From NCBI GenBank assembly GCA_020054095.1, contig JAGVMA010000052.1, forward strand, positions 186,001-250,000: 64,000 nucleotides of DNA, read 5' to 3'. The translations under genes were made by a program, and so were the position numbers. How positions within the stretch are numbered: position 1 is the first letter of the stretch; each line of letters begins with the position of its first letter. Origin of the DNA: Bacteroidia bacterium (lineage in GTDB: Bacteria; Bacteroidota; Bacteroidia; JADZBD01). The notes under the pieces were generated by a model that was not told where the DNA came from, made no database searches, and saw only the letters and a program-made list of their open reading frames with translations. Below are positions 27,837-37,607 of the stretch, one piece after another.

Positions 27837-29329
27837 TTTTTATTTATTACGCTAAGTTGATTAATAACTGCATACACCATGAAAAAGAAAAACACACTGA
27901 ACATAATTACATACCTGTAATGGATAGGATGGCTGATAACTAAAAAGCCAACCGTGAGTATAAAAAAGATGAGAGTGAGCGCGATAATATTTTTTTGGTG
28001 TTCAGAGAAATTTAGTTTTTTACGCTTGAGCGCATAATATGCAAATGCAATTAGGCCTGCAATCCATGCCAAAAAATATTTTGCATAGTTGTAATCAATA
28101 AGATATTTGTAATAAAAATCGAACTTGGTAAAATAGCTTGGGTGATTAAGCCCGAACCATTCTTTGGTTTTCTCGTCAATCTTAGTAGCCGGAAAATAAC
28201 TGTAATCAACCAAAGGCGAAAAAAACTGCGCCACATTCCATAACACAAAGTGTTTGAAAAATTGTAATGGGTAATTTTTAATTAAATAGTTGGCGTATTT
28301 GCTTAAAATGGTTCCGGTATAAATCCAGCATTTTACATAACCCCACTGTCCACCTCGTTTCATGTATACATCGGTTAACACCGTTTTACCCGGATAACCT
28401 TTGTACCACATAAATGCAGTAGCGTTAACTTTATCCATACTGTAAATGCTATCGTTAAAGCGGGTGCATATACTGTTAATTCGTTTTAGTTCACTGTCTT
28501 TTATTTTTGATGAATCAATATCAATATAGGGCAAAATAGCAGTGGCATTATTTGCTTGTGCCCATCCGCTAAATCCTGAAAATGTTTCTATCTCCACTAA
28601 TCGCTTGTTATCATTTATGCCTTGCTTATAAATAGAAAAAAACAAAAACAAATTAATGGCTGCCAAATACCAACTTTGTAAACGATAGATGTAAGCAAAA
28701 ACAACCACAGCCACTATTGGGTAAATAAGACCTGTGTAACGTATTTTCATTAAGAAAAAAAGTACAGCTCCGTTAAGCAAAAGCATAAGCCAGTTATTTC
28801 GGTTTTTCACAAGCCACATTAGTGTGGTAAACCAAAAGATGGTAAGCGAAATAAAAACAGAATCGCTCATAAGCCATTTGCTGAGAAAAATAATTCCTTC
28901 GTTAAAGAGTGTGAAAAAAGCAAGTGCCCAAAAGAAATATTTTTTGACTGCAGGAAAAAAATATTTTATTGTAAACAGTAGAAATGCAAAACTGATAAAG
29001 TGCAAACCAAATTGCACAAGCATTAAAAAATTAACATTGTGAGATAGTGTTCCCACCAAGCGAATAAAGCCAGAATAGCCATAAGGGCGATAGCCACCAA
29101 AATCGGCATTGATGGCGCAAAGCACATAGTTAGGCGAATCGGCAGTGGTATAAGGCGATGGGTAGCAGATTTGAAAAATAGTGTAAACCAAAGCAGATAG
29201 AAATGCAAAAATGAGCAGCTCGTTTCGATTTTGTTTTTCCTTAAAAACAAATCGAAAAAACTGCGCATTATCAGATGCAGCTGTTTCTGATTTGTTGACT
29301 ACTGTTTCGGTTTTGTTTTTCTTTGCCAC
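27833..29329 (-). CDS. GT-C-like polytopic membrane protein, putative glycosyltransferase
   Basis: A 498-residue protein with about ten membrane helices after a charged N-terminus. An early acidic motif after the first helix ([10 protein letters not shown]) resembles the catalytic Asp loop of GT-C enzymes that use polyprenyl-phosphate sugars, and a long extracytoplasmic loop lies at about residues 245-370. It is located between ugd and uxs with an ATGA overlap to uxs, consistent with transferring the sugar made by its neighbours. The family assignment is inferred from topology and context. Confidence 0.55.
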   Translation of the reverse strand: MAKKNKTETVVNKSETAASDNAQFFRFVFKEKQNRNELLIFAFLSALVYTIFQICYPSPYTTADSPNYVLCAINADFGGYRPYGYSGFIRLVGTLSHNVNFLMLVQFGLHFISFAFLLFTIKYFFPAVKKYFFWALAFFTLFNEGIIFLSKWLMSDSVFISLTIFWFTTLMWLVKNRNNWLMLLLNGAVLFFLMKIRYTGLIYPIVAVVVFAYIYRLQSWYLAAINLFLFFSIYKQGINDNKRLVEIETFSGFSGWAQANNATAILPYIDIDSSKIKDSELKRINSICTRFNDSIYSMDKVNATAFMWYKGYPGKTVLTDVYMKRGGQWGYVKCWIYTGTILSKYANYLIKNYPLQFFKHFVLWNVAQFFSPLVDYSYFPATKIDEKTKEWFGLNHPSYFTKFDFYYKYLIDYNYAKYFLAWIAGLIAFAYYALKRKKLNFSEHQKNIIALTLIFFILTVGFLVISHPIHYRYVIMFSVFFFFMVYAVINQLSVINKK

Positions 29330-29335
29330 AGAAAA

Positions 29336-30652
29336 TTAGTGTGTAATTAATTCGCGACCCACGCTTGCATAGTAATAACCCAATTCTCGCATTTGCTGTG
29401 TGCTGTATAAATTACGTCCATCAAAAATGGTTTTGTTTTTTAATGCAGCAGATACTTTTTCAAATTCAGGAGTGCGGAACACCGCCCACTCGGTGCATAT
29501 AACAAGGCAATCGGCATCTTTAAGCGCATCGTATTGGTTATCGGCAAAATTTATCCTAGCGCCATAAAGTTTTTTTACATTTTCCATCGCCTCTGGGTCG
29601 AATGCGGTAACCGTTGCACCTGCACTAATTAATTCATCAATAATATAAAGAGCAGGAGCTTCGCGTATATCGTCAGTATCGGGTTTAAAGGCAAGTCCCC
29701 AAATAGCAATATGTTTATTTTTTAAATCGTTTTTAAAGTAGTGCTTTATTTTAGGTACCAAAGTTGTTTTTTGTTTTTCGTTTACATCCATTACCGATGT
29801 GAGTATTTTAAAATCGTATTTGGCATCGTTAGCCGATTTGTAAAGTGCTTGCACATCTTTAGGAAAGCAGCTTCCACCGTATCCTATGCCCGGAAATAAA
29901 AAGCGCTTTCCTATTCTATCGTCCGATCCAATTCCAATGCGAACCATATCTACATCGGCACCAAGCAATTCACACAAATTAGCAATCTCGTTCATGAAAG
30001 TAATTTTGGTTGCTAAAAATGCGTTGGCTGCATACTTTGTAAGCTCTGCCGATTTTTCGTCCATAAAAAATATTGGATTTCCTTGTCGCACAAATGGCTT
30101 GTAAAGTTCTTCCATTATTTTTTTTGCTTTATCAGATGATGTTCCTATCACCACTCTATCGGGTTTCATAAAATCATCTACAGCATATCCTTCGCGCAAA
30201 AACTCAGGGTTGCTCACAATGTCAAATTCGGTTTTGCTCCCAGAGGACAAAACAGCTTGTTTTACTTTTTCGGCTGTGCCAACCGGAACGGTGCTTTTAT
30301 CTACTATTACTTTATAATCAGTGATGATATTTCCTAAGTCTTTAGCTACTCCCAACACATAACTTAAATCGGCAGAGCCATCTTCGCCCGGAGGTGTGGG
30401 CAATGCAAGGAAAATAATTTTGGCATCTTTTACTGCATCGGCAAGTTTGGTTGTAAAACTTAATCGGCCGGCTTTAATATTGCGGTGAAAAAGAACATCT
30501 AAATGCGGCTCGTATATTGGCACTATACCACTGCGCATTTTGTTCACTTTTTCTTCGTTTATATCCACACATATTACATTGTTTCCGGTTTCGGCAAAAC
30601 AAGTACCTGTAACCAATCCAACGTATCCTGTTCCTACTACTGCTATGTTCAT
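29336..30652 (-). CDS. ugd: UDP-glucose 6-dehydrogenase
   Basis: A 438-residue enzyme. The start at 30652 gives MNIAVVGTGYVGLVTGTCFAE, the canonical N-terminal Rossmann motif; an in-frame start 16 codons upstream would lie in a repeat and adds unrelated sequence. The catalytic Cys is in GIGYGGSCFPKDVQAL. It oxidises UDP-glucose twice to UDP-glucuronate, which UXS downstream can decarboxylate. The GT-C-like gene begins 6 nt after its stop. Confidence 0.94.
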   Translation of the reverse strand: MNIAVVGTGYVGLVTGTCFAETGNNVICVDINEEKVNKMRSGIVPIYEPHLDVLFHRNIKAGRLSFTTKLADAVKDAKIIFLALPTPPGEDGSADLSYVLGVAKDLGNIITDYKVIVDKSTVPVGTAEKVKQAVLSSGSKTEFDIVSNPEFLREGYAVDDFMKPDRVVIGTSSDKAKKIMEELYKPFVRQGNPIFFMDEKSAELTKYAANAFLATKITFMNEIANLCELLGADVDMVRIGIGSDDRIGKRFLFPGIGYGGSCFPKDVQALYKSANDAKYDFKILTSVMDVNEKQKTTLVPKIKHYFKNDLKNKHIAIWGLAFKPDTDDIREAPALYIIDELISAGATVTAFDPEAMENVKKLYGARINFADNQYDALKDADCLVICTEWAVFRTPEFEKVSAALKNKTIFDGRNLYSTQQMRELGYYYASVGRELITH

Positions 30653-30665
30653 TTTTATTATTGGC

Positions 30666-30749
30666 CTCTCTCCTGCTCTCCCCTTAGGGGAGAGAGACAA
30701 TTATATTATTTTTTACCACCCTCCTTTGGGGAGGGAAGGGTGGGGTTTT
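30666..30749. repeat. GC-rich hairpin repeats between aminotransferase and ugd
   Basis: Two neighbouring hairpins, CTCTCCCC/GGGGAGAG (30676-30683 with 30687-30694) and CCCTCC/GGAGGG (30719-30724 with 30730-30735, flanked by CCACC and GGGTGGGG), look like the CCCTCCCC-type intergenic repeats common in Bacteroidota. They split the leftward operon. On the minus strand no U-run follows either hairpin, so they need not terminate it. Confidence 0.5.
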
Positions 30750-30752
30750 TAA

Positions 30753-31892
30753 CTAATTAACAAATTCCAAAACACTATCGGTAATATATTTCAATGTACT
30801 CTCGTCCAATTCGGTGTGCATTGGCAGCGATATTACATTTTTGCACAAGTGAATTGTTATCGGAAAATTTTCGTCTTTAAACAAAGGATTGTGATATGCT
30901 TTTTGGTGATGAAGCGGGAGCGGGTAATAAATCATTGCCGGAATATCTTTTGTGGCCAAATGCTCCCTCAGCTTATTTCGATCAACACCATTAAGCACTA
31001 AAGTGTATTGATGAAAAACGTGTGTAGAATTTTTGGCACGTGCCGGTGTTTTAATTTTAGGATTATTGGCAAATGCTTTATCGTAATATGCTGCTGCATT
31101 ATTACGCGCTGTTGCGTAGCTATCAAGCTGTTTTAATTTTATACGGAGCACTGCTGCTTGCAAGCTATCAAGGCGGGAATTAACGCCTATGTCATCGTGA
31201 ATGTATTGCACCGATTGACCATGATTGGCAATCATTCGGATGCGTGCTGCTAATTTATCATCATTAGTGTAAAGCGCTCCGCCATCGCCATAACATCCTA
31301 AGTTTTTTGATGGGAAAAAGCTGGTGCATCCAACTGTGCCAATTGTTCCACCTTTGTGCGTTTTACCATCAGCCGATGTGTATTCGGCACCTATGGCTTG
31401 TGCCACATCTTCTATCACATATAAATTATGTTTCTTGGCAATATCCATAATTTTATCCATATCGGCACACTGGCCATACAAGTGAACCGACACAATTGCT
31501 TTTGTTTTTGGAGTTATTGCTTTTTCAATAGCCGCTGGGTCAATGGTAAATGTATCGGGATTGCACTCAACCAAAACAGGTGTGAGCTTAAGCAATGCAA
31601 TTACTTCGGCAGTGGCCACATAAGTAAAATTTGCAGTAATTACTTCATCGCCCGGTTTTAAATCGAGCGCCATCATGGCAATTTGCAGCGCATCGGTTCC
31701 GTTTGCACAAGGTATTACGTGTTTTACACTTAAATATTTTTCAAGATCCGCCTGAAATGCTTTCACCTCCGGCCCATTTATAAAAGCAGTATTATTTATC
31801 ACATTACTGATGGCAGTATCTACTTCTGTTTTGATTTTTTCGTACTGCGTTTTTAAATCAACCATTTGTATTTTTCGCGCTGTTTTTTCCAT
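30753..31892 (-). CDS. DegT/DnrJ/EryC1 family sugar aminotransferase (WbpE-like)
   Basis: A 379-residue PLP enzyme. Signature segments are PCANGTDALQIAMMALDLKPGDEV, VSVHLYGQCADM, VIEDVAQAIGAEY and the PLP-lysine motif SFFPSKNLGCYGDGG. The closest family pattern is WbpE/WlbC, which aminates the 3-keto form of UDP-N-acetylhexuronic acid. An alternative start nine codons downstream (MVDLKTQYEKI) is possible. First gene of the leftward sugar-nucleotide cluster; substrate is inferred. Confidence 0.85.
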   Translation of the reverse strand: MEKTARKIQMVDLKTQYEKIKTEVDTAISNVINNTAFINGPEVKAFQADLEKYLSVKHVIPCANGTDALQIAMMALDLKPGDEVITANFTYVATAEVIALLKLTPVLVECNPDTFTIDPAAIEKAITPKTKAIVSVHLYGQCADMDKIMDIAKKHNLYVIEDVAQAIGAEYTSADGKTHKGGTIGTVGCTSFFPSKNLGCYGDGGALYTNDDKLAARIRMIANHGQSVQYIHDDIGVNSRLDSLQAAVLRIKLKQLDSYATARNNAAAYYDKAFANNPKIKTPARAKNSTHVFHQYTLVLNGVDRNKLREHLATKDIPAMIYYPLPLHHQKAYHNPLFKDENFPITIHLCKNVISLPMHTELDESTLKYITDSVLEFVN

Positions 31893-31962
31893 ACTGATAT
31901 TTTTAATAAAGTGTTGCGAATATAGGCAATTTTAGAGCACATTTTTCGTTAGTAAATCATAT

Positions 31963-31970
31963 TATCTTTG
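31963..31970 (+). promoter_or_regulatory. Candidate -7 box TATCTTTG
   Basis: TATCTTTG matches TAnnTTTG and lies 5 nt before the ATG at 31976, implying a very short leader. No clean TTTG is found 19-21 bp upstream. Confidence 0.35.
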
Positions 31971-31975
31971 TAATA

Positions 31976-32734
31976 ATGGTAATTGTAAAAAAAACACTTT
32001 TTATAATCTTTTTATGTCTTGCGCTAAGTTTAAGAGCGCAGGTAAATATTAAAGATTCAATCATTAATTGTTCGTTCACAGGGCTATCATTAGGCATGGA
32101 TTTGCCGGGGGGTAATCTCTCCAAGCGATTTGGGTATAATTCGCATATAGCATTTTCTTATTTCTATAAAACAAAAACCAACTGGTTATTTGCATTTGAT
32201 GTAGGTTATATTTTTGGAAGCAAAATAAAAGAGAATGGAATATTAGATAGTATAAAAACCAGCACCGGCAACATCATAAACAAGAACGGAGAATTTGCCG
32301 AAGTGCGCCTTTTTGAACGCGGTTGGGTATCAACCATAAGAGGCGGAAAATTGTTTCCGGTAATTGGCCCGAATAAAAACTGTGGCATTTTTGTAATGGT
32401 AGGTGGTGGAGTTTTACAACATCGCATTCGGATTGATGATATTGGCAACAACTCTTTACAATTAAGAAAAGAGTACAAAAAAGGTTACGACCGACTTACC
32501 AATGGTTTTGCGCTTAGCCAGAGTGTTGGCTATTTACACTTGGGCAACAAACGATTTGTCAACTTTTTTGCCTTATTTGAATTCACACAAGGTTTTACAC
32601 AAAGTCGCAGAAGCTGGGATTATGATTTAATGCGAAGAGATACTGAAAAACGAATTGATTTATTAAATGGTTTCCGCTTTGGCTGGATTTTACCTTTGTA
32701 TAAAAAGACACCTGATGAATTTTATTATTATTGA
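31976..32734 (+). CDS. Putative outer-membrane beta-barrel protein of unknown function
   Basis: A 252-residue protein. Signal peptide to about residue 22 (ending LRAQ). It has beta-strand-rich sequence with aromatic girdle-like segments (SHIAFSYFYKTKTNWLFAFD, GYIFGSK) and a final strand ending LPLYKKTPDEFYYY. The stop overlaps the waaA start (TGATG). Pairing with an LPS-core gene suggests an envelope role, but the family is not recognised. Confidence 0.6.
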   Translation: MVIVKKTLFIIFLCLALSLRAQVNIKDSIINCSFTGLSLGMDLPGGNLSKRFGYNSHIAFSYFYKTKTNWLFAFDVGYIFGSKIKENGILDSIKTSTGNIINKNGEFAEVRLFERGWVSTIRGGKLFPVIGPNKNCGIFVMVGGGVLQHRIRIDDIGNNSLQLRKEYKKGYDRLTNGFALSQSVGYLHLGNKRFVNFFALFEFTQGFTQSRRSWDYDLMRRDTEKRIDLLNGFRFGWILPLYKKTPDEFYYY

Positions 32735-33978
32735 TGCGCCTACTCTACTCTTTTTCTATCCGCCTATATGTTATGCTTATACATATAGCAGCACTGTTTA
32801 ATAAAAAAGCAAGACTGTGGGCGAACGGAAGAAAAAATGTTTTTGAGAATTTAGAAAAAAAACTTGCTACAATAAATAAGCCCAGTGCAAAACTATATTG
32901 GTTTCATTGCTCATCATTAGGCGAGTTTGAACAAGGCAGGCCACTTATTGAAAAAACAAGAGAGAAAGAAAATGTCATTATCCTTGTTTCATTTTTTTCA
33001 CCATCAGGCTACGAAATAAGAAAAAACTACCCGCTTGCCGATTATGTTTTTTACCTACCTACAGATACACAAAGCAATGCGAAAAAAATTTTAGCAACAA
33101 TAAAACCTACTGCCGTATTTTTTATCAAATACGAATTTTGGTTTAATATTCTAAACGCATTAAAACAAAATAAAATTCCGGTTTATTTGGTAAGCGGTGT
33201 TTTCCGACCCGAACAACATTTCTTTAAATGGTATGGCAGTTGGTTTGCAAAGCAACTAAAAAACTTTGAGCAGTTTTTTTTACAGAACGAAACGAGCCAA
33301 AAACTACTCAACCAAATAGGATATAAGAACACAACCCTATGTGGCGATACGCGTTTTGACAGGGTGGCACAAGTAGCATTGCAAAAAAAAGAAATTGAAA
33401 TAGCGAAGCAGTTTTCTGCCAGTGCTAAAACAATTGTTGCAGGTAGCACTTGGCCTGCTGATGAAACTATTTTAGCCGATGCAATTAGTAATGACAAACT
33501 GCAAAATATGAAGCTAATTATTGCTCCTCACGAAATAGACGAGCAACATTTGGCTGCTATTGAAAAATCATTCAACGGAAAAAAAATTGTTCGCTTTTCA
33601 AAAGCGGACGTATTGAGTGTGATTAATTTTGATGTGCTGATTATTGACAATATTGGTATGTTATCATCTCTTTACCAATATGCTTACATTGCCTATATTG
33701 GTGGGGCCTTCGACAAAGGATTGCATAATATTTTAGAAGCAGCCGCACACGGCTGCCCTATTTTATTTGGACCTAATCACAAAAAATTTGCTGAGGCCGC
33801 TGCATTGATTGATGCCGGTGGTGCATTTGAAATAAATTCTACAGCGCAGTTTATAAACTATTCGAGTATGCTACTGAATGAGCCCGCAATGCAAAAAATG
33901 GCGGCACTGTGCAGTAAAAATTATGTTAATACAAATAAAGGCGCTTGCGATATTATTCTAAATCAAATCGCTATTTGA
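32734..33978 (+). CDS. waaA: 3-deoxy-D-manno-octulosonic acid (Kdo) transferase
   Basis: A 414-residue GT30 enzyme that adds Kdo to lipid A precursor at the inner membrane. The N-terminal membrane anchor (about residues 1-22) is followed by WFHCSSLGEFEQGRPLIE with the catalytic base Glu, then GDTRFDRV and the C-terminal EAAAHGCPILFGPNHKKF. The ATG at 32734 overlaps the upstream stop. Its stop is only 1 nt from the convergent gene on the minus strand. Confidence 0.93.
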   Translation: MRLLYSFSIRLYVMLIHIAALFNKKARLWANGRKNVFENLEKKLATINKPSAKLYWFHCSSLGEFEQGRPLIEKTREKENVIILVSFFSPSGYEIRKNYPLADYVFYLPTDTQSNAKKILATIKPTAVFFIKYEFWFNILNALKQNKIPVYLVSGVFRPEQHFFKWYGSWFAKQLKNFEQFFLQNETSQKLLNQIGYKNTTLCGDTRFDRVAQVALQKKEIEIAKQFSASAKTIVAGSTWPADETILADAISNDKLQNMKLIIAPHEIDEQHLAAIEKSFNGKKIVRFSKADVLSVINFDVLIIDNIGMLSSLYQYAYIAYIGGAFDKGLHNILEAAAHGCPILFGPNHKKFAEAAALIDAGGAFEINSTAQFINYSSMLLNEPAMQKMAALCSKNYVNTNKGACDIILNQIAI

Positions 33979-33979
33979 T

Positions 33980-34522
33980 TTAATCCAACTTATCTTCAAT
34001 TGCATCCATTTTTTCATCGGTGTAAGCACCCGAAGTGGTATAAATGATTTTACCCTCGGCATCTAAAACAAAAATATATGGCACATTCTCTTTGGTTAGC
34101 TGTAAATCTTTATAATACTTATCCAAATCGCCTTTGTAAATAAGTATGTAAGGATGCAATTGATTATCAATATCGGTTTTTAGTTTGTTTTTTGCAGCAT
34201 CGGCAGTAGCTGCTTTCAGACCGGTAAACATCGGAATGAAATATAAATTAATATCATAAGGCACTAATTGTGTTTGCGCTATAAATTTATCGTATGTGGG
34301 TTCGAGCCAAGTTTTTAAATCGGCTTCGGCATCTTTTGAAAACGCAAGGCAAAGCAAAGTTTGTTTGCCTTTCACTCCTGCGGGTAATGTAACTTTTTTG
34401 TCATCTATGGTTGTTCCGTTTAAATCCGGAAATTGCTTGCCTATTACATCGGTAACTATTTTAAACCCGAAAACTGATACTACAGCCAAAAATGTAAATG
34501 AGGTGATGATTGTTTTGCGCAT
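33980..34522 (-). CDS. Thioredoxin-fold exported protein lacking CxxC
   Basis: A 180-residue protein from the ATG at 34522 (MRKTIITSFTFLAVVSVFG, signal peptide or anchor); a longer start 24 codons upstream would place extra sequence over the divergent msrB start. The pattern IGKQFPDLNGTTIDDKKVTL, then ENVPYIFVLDAEGKIIYTTSG, is thioredoxin/TlpA-like. The redox CxxC is absent: the equivalent segment is LLCLAFSKDAEADL. A structural or ligand-binding role is more likely than thiol exchange. Confidence 0.6.
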   Translation of the reverse strand: MRKTIITSFTFLAVVSVFGFKIVTDVIGKQFPDLNGTTIDDKKVTLPAGVKGKQTLLCLAFSKDAEADLKTWLEPTYDKFIAQTQLVPYDINLYFIPMFTGLKAATADAAKNKLKTDIDNQLHPYILIYKGDLDKYYKDLQLTKENVPYIFVLDAEGKIIYTTSGAYTDEKMDAIEDKLD

Positions 34523-34593
34523 ATTTATAATTTTAACATTCATTAACAAAACTAAAGCCAAACTTGCAAACGTATATCTGATAAAAATTAACA

Positions 34594-35115
34594 ATGTATA
34601 AACTTATCACGATAATAATAAGTGCGATGCTTTTAAAAACTTGCACCGAAGTACCTAACAGTTCATTAGCTAATACACTCACTACAAATAATACCACTAT
34701 GGGCGACACCAATAAAATTGTGAAAACAGAAGAAGAATGGAAAAAAATACTTAGTCCCGAACAGTTTTACATACTGCGCGAAAAAGGAACTGAACGACCA
34801 TTTACTGGTGCGCTCCTGCACAACGAAGAAAAAGGCGTGTATAACTGCGCTGCCTGTGGAAATGAACTATTTACTTCAGACATGAAATTTGATTCGCACT
34901 GCGGCTGGCCAAGTTTTGACAAAGAAATAGAAGGTGGAAAAATAATTCAGAAAAAAGACAGCTCTTTTGGCATGGTGCGGATTGAAATTATGTGCGCTAA
35001 ATGTGGCGGACACTTAGGGCATATTTTTGATGATGGGCCTACCGAAACAGGCATGCGTTATTGTGTTAATTCTGTTTCAATAGGTTTTAAAAAAGATAGT
35101 ACTGCTTCAAAGTAA
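34594..35115 (+). CDS. msrB: Peptide-methionine (R)-S-oxide reductase, exported
   Basis: A 173-residue MsrB that reduces methionine-R-sulfoxide. Zinc-binding pairs are CAAC and CAKC, the active-site region is SHCGWPSFDKEI, and the catalytic Cys is in RYCVNSVSIGF. A hydrophobic N-terminus ending LLKTC may be a lipobox, which would place the enzyme in the periplasm. It is divergent from the thioredoxin-fold gene, so the pair may protect envelope proteins. Confidence 0.93.
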   Translation: MYKLITIIISAMLLKTCTEVPNSSLANTLTTNNTTMGDTNKIVKTEEEWKKILSPEQFYILREKGTERPFTGALLHNEEKGVYNCAACGNELFTSDMKFDSHCGWPSFDKEIEGGKIIQKKDSSFGMVRIEIMCAKCGGHLGHIFDDGPTETGMRYCVNSVSIGFKKDSTASK

Positions 35116-35147
35116 TAATGCATAAAGCTAATTAGTACCTTAGCGAA

Positions 35148-35753
35148 ATGCTTAAGCGTTTCGCTTTTTTTGTTTTACTAATTTCTATACACTGCATATC
35201 ATTGGCGCAAACCAATGATATAAAAGTGGTGTTGCACGAAGAAATGATAAACAAAGTGCTTGCTGCTGTTGGCCCTTTCAGCGATACATCAAGCTACAAA
35301 GTCTTATTTATAAAAGGGACTTATAAATGGACCGTACTTAGCACAAAAATAAAATTGCTAAATAATGGCAAAGCGGAATATGTGTGTAATGTAAAAGTGG
35401 AAGTTGGGCCATTTGATTATACATCGGAAGTAATTGGCGATGCAATTGTTTATTACGACAGAAAAACCAACTTGATAAACATAAAAATACTGCATGGCAT
35501 TTTTGAAGTTTACACTAAAGTACTCGGTAAAAAATTTCATATAAAAGATATAGATATTGCGGAATATTTTACCGAGCCACTCACATTTGAAGGCCCCAAA
35601 AGCATGTACACCGATTTTGATTTTACATTACCGGATGGAACAGTGAAAAAAATTTATGCCATACCTATGGAATGCGACTTGGTGGTAAGTGAAAAAATAA
35701 TATCTGTAACCTGCGAAATGAATTTTACAGAAAAAAAACCTGCCGAAAAGTAA
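35148..35753 (+). CDS. Secreted protein of unknown function
   Basis: A 201-residue protein. Signal peptide to about residue 21 (ending SLAQ), then a beta-rich chain with a KVEVGPFDYTSEVIGDAIVY segment and a two-cysteine C-terminal part (MECDLVVSE, SVTCEMNF). The two halves show loosely repeated strand patterns, reminiscent of lipid-binding folds, but I do not recognise a family. It follows msrB by 32 nt and may be co-transcribed. Its end is 4 nt from a convergent stop. Confidence 0.5.
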   Translation: MLKRFAFFVLLISIHCISLAQTNDIKVVLHEEMINKVLAAVGPFSDTSSYKVLFIKGTYKWTVLSTKIKLLNNGKAEYVCNVKVEVGPFDYTSEVIGDAIVYYDRKTNLINIKILHGIFEVYTKVLGKKFHIKDIDIAEYFTEPLTFEGPKSMYTDFDFTLPDGTVKKIYAIPMECDLVVSEKIISVTCEMNFTEKKPAEK

Positions 35754-35757
35754 TAAG

Positions 35758-36204
35758 CTAATACGATCCAATTCGCGTAATAATTATAGTACTGTATCCG
35801 CTATAATCAATTCGCCAAAATTTTTCGGGGAAAATACGCTTGGCATAACGATAATATAAGTTAATGCGTGCTGTTGATTTTTGTTCGCTCTCCCCTTCTC
35901 TCGCTAATCCTGTAAATTCATACGATATCATTTTTTGGTGCTCGTTCATGAACATAGAAATCACCATGTTTATGGTTTCCATAACTCTGTAAAGTTCGCC
36001 ACGATTAGTTACAACATATTCCTCGCCTTCAAATTCATCGTTTATGACTCCAAATACAATGGTAGCTTTTAAAATATTGTCTTTTCGTCTACCAAAGCGC
36101 ACCTCATATTTTATACCACTATCAGTAGTAAAATAATAAAGCCCTGCCGAAGGAATGGCAGGTGGAATAATTTTGTATGAAGGCACTTTTCCGCTACTCA
36201 CCAT
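35758..36204 (-). CDS. Cytosolic protein of unknown function
   Basis: A 148-residue protein without signal peptide. The sequence has mixed alpha/beta character (GLYYFTTDSGIKYEVRFGRR, then VMETINMVISMFM, and YEFTGLAREGESEQKSTARI) and ends with a YRYAKRIFPEKFWRI segment. Length and pattern fit small Bacteroidota hypothetical proteins; no catalytic motif is visible. Confidence 0.5.
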   Translation of the reverse strand: MVSSGKVPSYKIIPPAIPSAGLYYFTTDSGIKYEVRFGRRKDNILKATIVFGVINDEFEGEEYVVTNRGELYRVMETINMVISMFMNEHQKMISYEFTGLAREGESEQKSTARINLYYRYAKRIFPEKFWRIDYSGYSTIIITRIGSY

Positions 36205-36240
36205 CCGAAGGTAGAAAATTTATTTTACACCAAAACAAAT

Positions 36241-37578
36241 CTACTGAGGCGAAGAACTGATGGTTTCTTTATATAAAAACTTGCTTTGCAACGAGCCGTG
36301 CGGACGATAGAGGTAATATGCAAAACCATCTTTAATTTTAATTTTTTCCACAAATGGCATCTCTAATTTACTTACAGAAATGATGTTTCCGGTATAAAAA
36401 TTTATTTGCTTAAGGTAAGTGATATCGCCTTTTAAAAACAAACCATAAATACAACTTCGGTTGTCATCTTTAATCAGCATTCGTTTCCACTCGCGCCACT
36501 TTTGTGGATGATGGTATGAAACAGGAATGGAGTCAATGCAAAGCGATGCTGTATCGTATTTGTAAATTTTATTAGCATAGTGATCGAAAACCATTAGCGT
36601 ATCGTTGATGATATACATGGGTGCATAAAGCGGAGTAAAATAACGTGAGTTGCTAAAGTTGGTCATATAGGCAGCAATTTGATACCTATCTACTCCTGAT
36701 TGTTGTTCGAGTTTACGTGCATACAATTTTAATTTGGGCGGCAAAAACTCATATTCAAAAGCGTATAAATCTGCCAATGGTTTGTCAATCACATGGTGAA
36801 CAACGGAGGCGGTGCTATCGCTTCTTGCCCACTTGTAATAATTAAACTCAGGGTAATCTTTTCGGTAATCCGAAAAAATTATCTTGCTGCCCACCGTATC
36901 CACACAGGGCATTATCATAAGGCGATAATCTTCGGGCGGCAACTGCTGTAAAACAATTTTGGCTTCGCTTATTTTCAACCTATATATTTTTTCCTTGCCA
37001 ATGATGTTAGTGTAACCTAAAAAATCGGTGTATAAGAAATAGGTTTCGTCAATTTCGGGAAGCTGTGTTTTGGCTATTATTACACTCCCTTCTTTTGCAA
37101 TGGCCACGCTGTATTTATTCGTTTTCTTATCGGTGGTGAGTAAAATAAATTTATCGTTGTAAAATTCAAAATCTTCAATAAAGAAATTATTATTTCCAAC
37201 CACCGTATCGGGTTTTATTTTTTCAATAATATCTACTTCGGGCAAATCAATAAGCGAACTTTTCATTTCTATGTTTAACCAAATGGTATCGGCATTGGTT
37301 TTTGTTTCCACCTGCTTTATCACATTAAAATAACCAACAAACGAAAAAACTATTTTAGCATTTATGTTAGCCGAAACCGGAAGTGCATAAAATCCTTTTT
37401 TATTGGTTGTAACTGTTTTAGAAAGCCATGTTACGTTAGCATTCACAAGCAAGTGCTTTTTATCCGTATCGGTAACATAGCCACAAAAAATTTTAACTTG
37501 TGCATTTAAACAAGCAGGCAACGCAAAAAACACTAAAGCAAAAAAGAAACGCATAATTGCTTTTTTATACAGACGCAT
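36241..37578 (-). CDS. Exported protein with carboxypeptidase-like regulatory domain and propeller-like region
   Basis: A 445-residue protein. Signal peptide ends near residue 27 (CLNAQ); a start eight codons downstream is equally plausible. Residues about 30-110 form a CarboxypepD_reg-like beta-sandwich (GYVTDTDKKHLLVNANVTW, then KKGFYALPVS). The rest alternates short strands and loops (LLTTDKKTNKYSVAIAKEG, YIINDTLMVFDHYANKIYKY), resembling a six-bladed propeller. Probably envelope-associated; ligand unknown. Confidence 0.55.
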   Translation of the reverse strand: MRLYKKAIMRFFFALVFFALPACLNAQVKIFCGYVTDTDKKHLLVNANVTWLSKTVTTNKKGFYALPVSANINAKIVFSFVGYFNVIKQVETKTNADTIWLNIEMKSSLIDLPEVDIIEKIKPDTVVGNNNFFIEDFEFYNDKFILLTTDKKTNKYSVAIAKEGSVIIAKTQLPEIDETYFLYTDFLGYTNIIGKEKIYRLKISEAKIVLQQLPPEDYRLMIMPCVDTVGSKIIFSDYRKDYPEFNYYKWARSDSTASVVHHVIDKPLADLYAFEYEFLPPKLKLYARKLEQQSGVDRYQIAAYMTNFSNSRYFTPLYAPMYIINDTLMVFDHYANKIYKYDTASLCIDSIPVSYHHPQKWREWKRMLIKDDNRSCIYGLFLKGDITYLKQINFYTGNIISVSKLEMPFVEKIKIKDGFAYYLYRPHGSLQSKFLYKETISSSPQ

Positions 37579-37607
37579 TTATTATTTTTATTGCATAAAT
37601 TTAGTTA

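Noticed and set aside
30666-30749. Terminator inside the sugar-nucleotide operon
   Set aside because: On the operon strand no T-run follows the hairpins; they look like generic GC-rich intergenic repeats.
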